Source of the DNA: Rhodococcus sp. 4CII
GTDB taxonomy: Bacteria > Actinomycetota > Actinomycetes > Mycobacteriales > Mycobacteriaceae
DNA length: 64,000 nucleotides
Assembly (NCBI RefSeq): GCF_014256275.1
Contig: NZ_JACCFE010000002.1
Coordinates: 7,751,501-7,815,500 of the forward strand
Reading direction: 5' to 3'
Shown here: one piece after another, positions 45,322 through 51,612 of the stretch
Numbering within the stretch: position 1 is the stretch's first letter
Layout of the letters: every line of letters begins with the position of its first letter
Made by a program: the position numbers and the translations under genes
The notes under the pieces: model-generated
Databases searched by the model: none
Seen by the model: the letters and a program-made list of their open reading frames with translations, nothing else
What the model was told of the DNA's origin: nothing

Positions 45322-46323
45322 TCAGGCGGTGGGCAGGGTGATGACGGCTTTGCCGCGGAGGCCACCCGAGGCGAGGGCCGTGAGTGCTTCCGGTGTTTGA
45401 TGGAAGGGGTACGTTCGTCCGACCATCGGACGGATCGCGCCGTGGTCGACGAGTTCCGCAATGCGGCGTAGTTGCGCACCGCTGGCACGCATGAAAAGGA
45501 ATTCGTAGCTCACGCCCGCTTTCGCGGCTTGTCTGCGTATTTTGCGGCTCAGGGCGGTGATCGCGAGACGAACGATCGGATTGACGCCGGCGGTCCGGGC
45601 GAACGTAGGGTCGGGTGGGCCGGCGATACCGATTGCCTTGCCGCCCGGCCGGAGCACGCGCAGTGATCTTTCGAGGTTGTCCCCACCCAGGCTGTCGACG
45701 ACCACGTCGTACCCGTCGAGAACGTCTGCAAAATCTTCGGTGCGGTAGTCGACGACGACGTCGGCGCCGAGCTCTCGGACGAAGTCGGTGTTTCGTCCGC
45801 TGGCAGTGGTGGCGACGCTCGCCCCGAGATGCTTGGCGAGCTGGATCGCGATCGACCCGACTCCGCCCGCACCGGCGTGGATCAGAACTTTCTGCCCGGG
45901 TTGCACATTCGCTCTGTCGACGAGAGCTTGCCAGGCGGTGAGCGCGACGAGGGGGAGTGAGGCGGCGTCGACCACGCTGATCGACGTCGGTCGTAGCGCC
46001 AGGTCGTCCTCGTGGACGGCGATGCGTTCGGCGAAGGTGCCGATTCGGCCGTCGCGGGGGCGCGCGTAGACCTCGTCGCCGACGGAGAACTGTCGAACGC
46101 GGGCGCCGACTCCGATGACGGTACCGGCCAGATCGTGTCCGAGAGTCAACGGCGTCGGATAGTGGAGCAGTTGTTTGAACTCGCCGATGCGGATCTTCTC
46201 GTCGAGCTGGTTGAGGCCGGCTGCCTGAATTTCGACGAGTACGTCATGGTCGCCCACGATCGGTTCCGGCACGGTCGTTTCCTGCAGCGGCCGCTTGTAC
46301 GCAGCGAAGGCGAAGGCTTTCAC
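45322..46323 (-). CDS. Zinc-independent medium-chain reductase (quinone oxidoreductase-like)
   Basis: 333 residues. Seen: AAGLNQLDEKIRIGEF, GHDLAGTVIGVGARV, LPLVALTAWQALVDRANVQPGQ, nucleotide motif HAGAGGVGSIAIQLAKHLGA (about 150-169), and VVVDYRTEDFADVLDGYDVVVDSLGG; no zinc-ligand cysteines. NADPH-dependent reduction of quinones or enones. GTG start at 46323 in a four-base overlap (GTGA) with the upstream hydrolase. Insertions around 235-270 (KIRRQAAKAGVSYEFLFM) are those of the actinobacterial NADP-dependent oxidoreductase subgroup. Controlled by the TetR at 47369, by position. Confidence 0.9.
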   Translation of the reverse strand: MKAFAFAAYKRPLQETTVPEPIVGDHDVLVEIQAAGLNQLDEKIRIGEFKQLLHYPTPLTLGHDLAGTVIGVGARVRQFSVGDEVYARPRDGRIGTFAERIAVHEDDLALRPTSISVVDAASLPLVALTAWQALVDRANVQPGQKVLIHAGAGGVGSIAIQLAKHLGASVATTASGRNTDFVRELGADVVVDYRTEDFADVLDGYDVVVDSLGGDNLERSLRVLRPGGKAIGIAGPPDPTFARTAGVNPIVRLAITALSRKIRRQAAKAGVSYEFLFMRASGAQLRRIAELVDHGAIRPMVGRTYPFHQTPEALTALASGGLRGKAVITLPTA

Positions 46324-47234
46324 GACTGATCGCCAGTGTTGGTCGCGGAGGACGCGGCGGCGGTGTGCGGCTCATCGCCGAGGAATGCGAGCACTTCCGG
46401 GACGAATTCGCGGTGGTATTGGAATATGCCGCCGTGTCCCGAGCTCGGGTAGATCGTCAACTGCGAATTGGGAAGACGCCGCGCGAGGTCGGCGGAGTGC
46501 TCACTGGCGACCATGAGGTCGTGGTCGCCGTTCGCGACGAACACCGGCGCGGTGATCTGTGACAGGTCGTCGGGTGCTGCCTGCCCGCCGCCCATGATTG
46601 CTTTCAACTGTGCGAGGCGGGCCTGCATCGAAATGCGTGTGTCCCGGTCGACGACACGTTCGGCGAGCCGGGCGAAATAGGCGTCGGCGGCGCGTTTGCC
46701 TTCGGTCGTGCGTGGGAAGAACAGGAAGTGTCGGGCATCTTTGCGGGCAAGGGCGGCTTTGAGGTAGGCAAGGCCGACGATCCTGCCCATGTGGTCGATA
46801 CCGCCGCCGCCGCGTGGGCCGGTTCCTGCCAACACCATTCGCCGAACCAGTGTCGGATTCTGCAGGGCGACCATCTGGGCTACCCCACCGCCCAGAGAAA
46901 ACCCGAGAAGGTCGACGCTGTCGTGACCGAGCGCTCGAATGAACGTAACCGCATCACGTCCCATCTGCTCGAGATCGGCGGGGACCTTCGAGTCGGTCGC
47001 GCCGACGCCGCGGTTGTCGAACGTGATGACGTGGTGATGCGCGGCGATGCCGTCGATGATGCGGGGGTCCCAGTCGTCCAGGACGGCGGCGAAGTGGTGC
47101 AGGAACACCACCGGCACGCCTCCCGTGGGGCCGAGCTCGCGGTACGCGAAGTTCACGCCGCCTGCGAGGACGGATTTTGTCGGGACCGTGGTCCAGGTGC
47201 GGGTGTCGGCTGGTGCACCGTGGTTGGTTGCCAT
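46320..47234 (-). CDS. Alpha/beta hydrolase
   Basis: 304 residues. Seen: VVFLHHFAAVLDDWDP (oxyanion region, HH instead of HG), nucleophile motif GFSLGGG (Ser near 114), Asp in NGDHDLMV and His in SGHGGIFQYH: a complete triad. A cap of about 60 residues follows the nucleophile region. The ATG at 47234 follows AGAGGACAGAC. First gene of the minus-strand group; a truncated paralogue lies two genes downstream. Similar hydrolases are paired with quinone-oxidoreductase-like enzymes under TetR control in many actinomycetes, often stress- or xenobiotic-responsive. Confidence 0.9.
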   Translation of the reverse strand: MATNHGAPADTRTWTTVPTKSVLAGGVNFAYRELGPTGGVPVVFLHHFAAVLDDWDPRIIDGIAAHHHVITFDNRGVGATDSKVPADLEQMGRDAVTFIRALGHDSVDLLGFSLGGGVAQMVALQNPTLVRRMVLAGTGPRGGGGIDHMGRIVGLAYLKAALARKDARHFLFFPRTTEGKRAADAYFARLAERVVDRDTRISMQARLAQLKAIMGGGQAAPDDLSQITAPVFVANGDHDLMVASEHSADLARRLPNSQLTIYPSSGHGGIFQYHREFVPEVLAFLGDEPHTAAASSATNTGDQS

Positions 47235-47287
47235 GTCTGTCCTCTATCCGAAGCAAGTGAGCCTGGCCTGTGAGAGCTCGATTGAAG

Positions 47288-47311
47288 TACGCTCATACTA
47301 TTATGGGCGTA
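47288..47311. promoter_or_regulatory. Probable TetR operator
   Basis: Imperfect 24-bp palindrome TACGCTCATA-CTAT-TATGGGCGTA, with arms of 10 bases and one mismatch, between the hydrolase gene (start 47234) and the TetR gene (start 47369). It could control both divergent promoters. Confidence 0.7.
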
Positions 47312-47368
47312 AGGTTATCGGATAGACTTCGGTAGGGCAAGGACGCGGCAGTGCGGAGGATCATCGAC

Positions 47369-47944
47369 ATGGCGAGATACGGCAGCGAGCACAAGGCGCA
47401 GACGCGCGCTCGAGTGGTGGAGGCGGCGGGTCGACGTCTGAAGCAGGATGGGATCGACGGGGCAGGGGTCAGTGCGTTGATGTCCGACGCCGGGCTGACC
47501 AACGGCGCCTTCTACGCGCACTTCGCGTCGAAGGACGAACTCGTCGCGGTGGTCTTGGCCGATCAGCTGACGAAGCAGCTGGATACTCTGCGGGCGCTAC
47601 CCGACGACGGCCACTCGTTGCAGTCCTACATCGAGGGCTATCTGTCGGCGAGTCATCGTGACCAGCGTGAGAACGGATGTCCGTCCGCTGCCCTGCTCAG
47701 CGAGATCAGTCGGTCGAAACCGATTGTGCAGAAATCGTTCACGGACGGACTCGCGGCCATGATCGCCATCGTCTCAAGTCGTACTTACATCGACGATACG
47801 GCCGCGGCGCGCACGGTTGCGATAGGCCTGATGTCGAGCCTGATCGGGACCCTGCAGTTGTCGCGGGCGGTGTCGGACCCGAGGCTGTCCAACGAAATTC
47901 TCGCGGCCGGGCTCACGACCGCGTTTCGCCTACTCGATAAATGA
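47369..47944 (+). CDS. TetR-family regulator
   Basis: 191 residues. Seen: MARYGSEHKAQTRARVVEAA followed by helix-turn-helix DGIDGAGVSALMSDAGLTNGAFYAHFASKDELVAVVL, with the NGAFYxHFxSKxELV signature common to the AcrR/NemR-like branch, and a Cys in ENGCPSAAL near residue 100 that is conserved in redox- or electrophile-sensing members. The ATG at 47369 is preceded by GGAGG. It overlaps the downstream DUF4345 gene by ATGA. Expected to repress the divergent hydrolase-oxidoreductase group through the palindrome at 47288-47311. Confidence 0.9.
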   Translation: MARYGSEHKAQTRARVVEAAGRRLKQDGIDGAGVSALMSDAGLTNGAFYAHFASKDELVAVVLADQLTKQLDTLRALPDDGHSLQSYIEGYLSASHRDQRENGCPSAALLSEISRSKPIVQKSFTDGLAAMIAIVSSRTYIDDTAAARTVAIGLMSSLIGTLQLSRAVSDPRLSNEILAAGLTTAFRLLDK

Positions 47945-48387
47945 AGCAACCGACTGGGAAAGAGACGTCAATGACAACGACCACGCGCGACCGCACCCGA
48001 ACCCGCATGCAGTGGACCCTCGGGCTCATGGCGTTGGTCCCGACCATCAGCGGGGTGCAGCAGGTTCTGTTGGGTGCGGATGCAGTACCCGGGCACATAC
48101 CCGAGGTTTCTGCGGTAATCGACGGAGAGCTCCGATACGCCAACGTGTTCAAGGCTGCTGTCGGTCCGATCATCCTCTCTCGATTGGGTGCGGTGGAGGA
48201 TTCGCCTGCGGTCACCGCTGCTTTGGCGGCAGTGTTCGCGGGGGGATTGGCGCGGCTGTGGTCGTGGAAGCAGGCCGGACGTCCGCATCCCGTCGGGATG
48301 GTTGCCATTGGGCTCGAGGTCGGCGTCGTGCCGGCAATTCTGGCTTGGCGACGGCGTTTCGCAATTCAGGGCGCCGGTTCTCGATAA
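47941..48387 (+). CDS. DUF4345-like small membrane protein
   Basis: 148 residues from the ATG at 47941 (or 138 from 47971). Seen: four hydrophobic segments (WTLGLMALVPTISGVQQVLL, ANVFKAAVGPIILSRL, AVTAALAAVFAGGLARLW, GMVAIGLEVGVVPAILAW) and the conserved pattern GADAVPGHIPEVSAVIDGELRY ahead of segment 2. Translationally coupled to the TetR gene (ATGA). Function unknown; an inner-membrane protein whose co-transcription with a TetR is common in this family. Confidence 0.75.
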   Translation: MKQPTGKETSMTTTTRDRTRTRMQWTLGLMALVPTISGVQQVLLGADAVPGHIPEVSAVIDGELRYANVFKAAVGPIILSRLGAVEDSPAVTAALAAVFAGGLARLWSWKQAGRPHPVGMVAIGLEVGVVPAILAWRRRFAIQGAGSR

Positions 48388-48980
48388 TGAGCTGGTTTGG
48401 TGGTGGCGGGGAGTAAGTGCGTCTCGGGATTCCGTCTCAATTGGGACGGTGTTGGCCCCGTAGTGCTGCCTGTGTAGTCGCACCGACACATACTTGTCGT
48501 CGTCCCACTCGCGGCGCGCGCAGTTGGACGACACCTCGCCGCGGAGCATGAACGAGGCCGCCGGGTTAACGTCTTCCGCCTGTTACCGCATGCCTTCGCG
48601 GACCGGCACCCATGCTGGAGCGGGCGAGCAGGTCGGGAACCACCTCCCGCGGAAGACCGACACCACGGAGATCCCACCCACGGCGCGATGTCGTTGAGTG
48701 AGGGCGTATTGCGCCTGCACCGCCGCCCTCGCCCCGGCGCGCTTCCACCGAATGCGCAGGGTCGGCGGGGGTGGACGAACACATCTCGGACCGCGGACTG
48801 CATGTGCATCGCAGCGGGCGACATGCCGCGTCGGTGTGTGCAGCCCACCCCGACATCGCCTGAGACGCGACGGTGCCGGGGGTCTCGGTGACGCCGGCAT
48901 GCGCCCGCCCATGTCGAGTGTCGAACCTGTGATAGTGGGGCGACCTGCTCTGTGCAACGGAGCTGGCGATCGCTACGCGT
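48388..48980. other. 0.6 kb without a recognisable gene
   Basis: Long open frames occur on both strands but are low-complexity Arg/Pro-rich translations without domains or ribosome sites. I consider the stretch non-coding. Confidence 0.45.
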
Positions 48981-49021
48981 CCGTGCACGCTGTCCCCCGG
49001 TGTCGGCGACAGCGTGCACGG
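48981..49021 (-). terminator. Hairpin downstream of thiolase gene
   Basis: Perfect 14-bp inverted repeat CCGTGCACGCTGTC / GACAGCGTGCACGG with a 13-base loop, 49 bases past the thiolase stop on the minus strand. No U-tract follows; many actinobacterial terminators lack one. It may close the cupin-to-thiolase operon. Confidence 0.55.
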
Positions 49022-49069
49022 GATGCACGACACCTGCCTGTATGAACGGTGTCGTGGGGAGGGGTGGGT

Positions 49070-50254
49070 TCAGTGGACTCGGCGGAGCAGTGCGGCGAGG
49101 GCTTGGCCGCCGCCGATGCACATGGTGACGATGCCGAGTTCGAGGTCGCGTCGGACGAGATCCTTCGCGACTCGGAGGGTGAGGATGGCTCCGGTGGCGC
49201 CGACGGGGTGGCCGAGTGCGATGGCGCCGCCGTAGGGGTTGGTCTTGTCCGGGTCGAGTTTGGCGTCCCTAATGACGGCGACGGCCTGGGCGGCGAAGGC
49301 TTCGTTGAGTTCGATGGTGTCGATGTCGCTGGGGGTGGTTCCGGTCTGTTCGAACAGTTTCTTCAGGGCGAGGACCGGGGCGTAGCCCATCACGTCGGGT
49401 TCGAGAGCGGAGGTGGTGACGGCCTCGAGGGTGACCAGCCCGGTCAGGCCGCGCTCGTGTGCGGTCGATTCGCGGGCCAGGACGAGGGCGGCGCCGCCGT
49501 CGTTGATGCCGGAGGAATTTCCTGCGGTGACGGTGCCCCCCTTTTCGAAGGCGGCGCGCAGGGTGCCGAGGGTGTCGAGGGTGGTCTCGGGTTTGGGGTG
49601 CTCGTCGGTGGTGATGGTGGCCGGTCGGCGGCCGCCGACCTCGACGGGGGTGATTTCCTCGGCGAAGGCGGCTTTCGCGGCGTCGGTGGCGGCGCGGTGT
49701 TGCGATTGCAGGGCGAACTCGTCCTGTTCTTGGCGGCTGACGTTGTATTTGCGGGCGACGTTCTCGGCGGTGACGCCCATGTGGATTCCGTGGAAGGGGT
49801 CGGTGAGCATTCCGACGGTGCCGTCGACGAGTGCGCGGTCTCCGAGTTTGTAGCCGGCTCGGGCATTGAAGTCGTAGAACGGCATCCGGGACATGCTGTC
49901 GTCGCCGCCGGCCAGCGCGATGTCCAGTCCGCCCCAGCGGATCTGCATGGCTGCGGACCATACGGCTTGCAGGCCGGAGCCGCAGAGGCGGTTGACGGTG
50001 TACGCGGGGGTGGATTTCGGGAGTCCGGCGGCGAGGGCGACCCGTCGGGCGTTGTAGGCGTCGGGGCCGACCTGGCCGATGCAGCCCATCACGACCTCGC
50101 CGATGGCGTCGGGAGTGACACCGGCGCGGTCGAGGGCCGCCGTCGCGGCGGTCGCACCGAGTTCGTGGGCGGGTACGTCCTTGAGGACGCCGCCGAAGCT
50201 GCCGACGGGTGTGCGGGCGCCGTCGACGATCAGGATGCGGTCAGGGGAGGTCAT
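49070..50254 (-). CDS. Acetyl-CoA acetyltransferase (thiolase)
   Basis: 394 residues, classical biosynthetic/degradative thiolase. Seen: VDGARTPVGSFGG, the acylated Cys91 in VNRLCGSGLQAV, NEAFAAQAVAV, GHPVGATG with the active-site His, and MCIGGGQALA with the second Cys. Reaction: acetoacetyl-CoA (or 3-ketoacyl-CoA) plus CoA to acetyl-CoA units. It is the last gene of the minus-strand operon that also encodes an acetoacetyl-CoA ligase, so cleavage of acetoacetyl-CoA to two acetyl-CoA is the natural reading. The ATG at 50254 is 102 bases after the DUF3263-like gene. Confidence 0.94.
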   Translation of the reverse strand: MTSPDRILIVDGARTPVGSFGGVLKDVPAHELGATAATAALDRAGVTPDAIGEVVMGCIGQVGPDAYNARRVALAAGLPKSTPAYTVNRLCGSGLQAVWSAAMQIRWGGLDIALAGGDDSMSRMPFYDFNARAGYKLGDRALVDGTVGMLTDPFHGIHMGVTAENVARKYNVSRQEQDEFALQSQHRAATDAAKAAFAEEITPVEVGGRRPATITTDEHPKPETTLDTLGTLRAAFEKGGTVTAGNSSGINDGGAALVLARESTAHERGLTGLVTLEAVTTSALEPDVMGYAPVLALKKLFEQTGTTPSDIDTIELNEAFAAQAVAVIRDAKLDPDKTNPYGGAIALGHPVGATGAILTLRVAKDLVRRDLELGIVTMCIGGGQALAALLRRVH

Positions 50255-50356
50255 GAAGATCCGATCTGTAGTGGATTGTGCGGCGGGGTAATTGAGTGTG
50301 TGCGCTGACCTGTGCGCGGTCGCGGTCGGCGTTATGTGCGAGACGACGACCGGCCG

Positions 50357-50614
50357 TCAGGTGTGGTTGTTCGCCAGTTGCAACACCTGTGAGCGTTCGG
50401 CGGGTGCGAGCAGGCAGGACGGGCAGTGGGTCGAGAGAATGCGCAGGAGGTCGCGGTAGAAGCGGGTCGGATCGACTCCGAACTCGACGAAGATCTCGCC
50501 GTCGGGTGGCTCCCCGAATGGTGCCCACGTTCGTGCGAACTCGAGCACGCGCCGCTCCTGCGGCGTCAGGGGATCGGGGACCGCCGTGGCAGTGCTCAGC
50601 GCTCGCCGTGTCAT
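50357..50614 (-). CDS. DUF3263-family protein
   Basis: 85 residues from the ATG at 50614. Seen: LTPQERRVLEFARTWAPFGE, PPDGEIFVEFGVDPTRFYRDLLRIL, the DUF3263 signature, a small helix-turn-helix-like actinobacterial family without assigned function. Its start overlaps the stop of a small upstream frame (ATGA). Presence inside a catabolic operon between an enoyl-CoA hydratase and a thiolase is unusual, since such genes are usually solitary; it may be a local regulator. Confidence 0.75.
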   Translation of the reverse strand: MTRRALSTATAVPDPLTPQERRVLEFARTWAPFGEPPDGEIFVEFGVDPTRFYRDLLRILSTHCPSCLLAPAERSQVLQLANNHT

Positions 50615-50790
50615 CGCTGTGCCCACGAGTCATCGGCAGACAGATATCCGACGCTGAACAGGGGAAACATTCGAACTTTCTCCGCCGGACGGGAGAGGCC
50701 GGTCATCGAGACCCGGACCGATTCGGGCAGGCACAGTCGGAGGGTGACCGCGGCGGCGGCGACGAGGGCGTCGAGCATCAGTGTGGGCAT
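50611..50790 (-). CDS. Small hypothetical protein (59 residues)
   Basis: Frame from an ATG at 50790 to a TGA at 50613-50611: MPTLMLDALVAAAAVTLRLC..., ending MFPLFSVGYLSADDSWAQR. It begins 27 bases after the enoyl-CoA hydratase stop, has AGGACC upstream, and its stop overlaps the DUF3263 start as ATGA, which argues for real translation and coupling. The N-terminus is hydrophobic but has no clear signal or membrane helix of full length. No family recognised. Confidence 0.5.
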   Translation of the reverse strand: MPTLMLDALVAAAAVTLRLCLPESVRVSMTGLSRPAEKVRMFPLFSVGYLSADDSWAQR

Positions 50791-50817
50791 GGGTCGGTCC
50801 TGGTTCGAAAAGGGGTG

Positions 50818-51612
50818 TCAGGTGAATTGCGGGGTGCGTCGGGTGAGGAACGCGTCTATTCCCTCGTGCGCGGCGGGTTCGTCGACCAGAGTGGTGATCG
50901 CCGCGGCCTCTTGGTGGAGCTGGGTGGTGAAGTCGTGGGCGGCGGACGTTCGGAGTAGGTGTTTCGAGGTGGCGAAGGCCCGGGTGGGTCCTGCCGCCAA
51001 CTGCTCGATGACGGATTCGGCCTCCTGCGGCAGGGTGTCCGGGGCCACGGCCCGGCTGATCAGCCCCCAGCTCTGTGCTTCGGCGGCGGTGAGGACGCGG
51101 TTGGTCAGGGTCAGATCGAGGGCACGAGCGAGCCCGAGATCGCGGGTCAGGCGCCAGGTGCTGCCGAAGTCGGGGCTCAGTCCCGCTGCGGTGTAGGCCA
51201 TCTTGAACTTCGCGGTGTCGGCGGCGATGACGATGTCGCCGGTGAGCACGATGCCGATGCCCCCACCTGCGGCGGTTCCCTGGACGATCGTGACCACCGG
51301 TACCGGCGCCGTCGTCAGCAACTCGATCGCGCGGTGCGCCGTGGAGGTCACCTGGTCCATCAGGGCACTGCGGTCCTCGGCGGTGGCGAAGCTCTGCAGG
51401 TCGCCTCCGACGCAGAACATCGGTCCCTCGGCATCGAGGACCGCCACTCGCAGACCGGTTGTACATGCGTCGTGGACTCGTTCGGCGGCTTCGAGGAAGT
51501 CTTCGGCCATCGGGAGGTCGAAGGCATTGCCGTGCTGGGGGCGGTGAAGGGTGATGCGGGCGATCGCACCGTCGGATGCGAAGGCGATGCGCTCGTGGGT
51601 GAGATGTGCCAT
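50818..51612 (-). CDS. Enoyl-CoA hydratase/isomerase
   Basis: 264 residues, crotonase fold. Seen: ITLHRPQHGNAFDLPMAEDF, AEGPMFCVGGDLQSF (first oxyanion element), VTIVQGTAAGGGIGIVLTGDIVIA (second element; the usual Glu is replaced: GGGIGIV), YTAAGLSPDFGSTW with an Asp at the position used by 2-cyclohexenyl/isomerase-type members. The missing first Glu and the present Asp point to an isomerase (PaaG-like) rather than a hydratase. It overlaps the upstream ligase stop by one base (TGATG) and so is coupled to the aldolase/acetoacetyl-CoA ligase fusion. Confidence 0.86.
   Translation of the reverse strand: MAHLTHERIAFASDGAIARITLHRPQHGNAFDLPMAEDFLEAAERVHDACTTGLRVAVLDAEGPMFCVGGDLQSFATAEDRSALMDQVTSTAHRAIELLTTAPVPVVTIVQGTAAGGGIGIVLTGDIVIAADTAKFKMAYTAAGLSPDFGSTWRLTRDLGLARALDLTLTNRVLTAAEAQSWGLISRAVAPDTLPQEAESVIEQLAAGPTRAFATSKHLLRTSAAHDFTTQLHQEAAAITTLVDEPAAHEGIDAFLTRRTPQFT

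Noticed and set aside
48388..49121. Long frames on both strands downstream of the DUF4345 gene
   Set aside because: Arg/Pro-rich translations without motif; the region more likely holds the thiolase terminator only.
49049..50308. 419-codon plus-strand frame opposite the thiolase
   Set aside because: Shadow of the thiolase; glycine/valine-rich low-complexity translation. The thiolase has all catalytic motifs.
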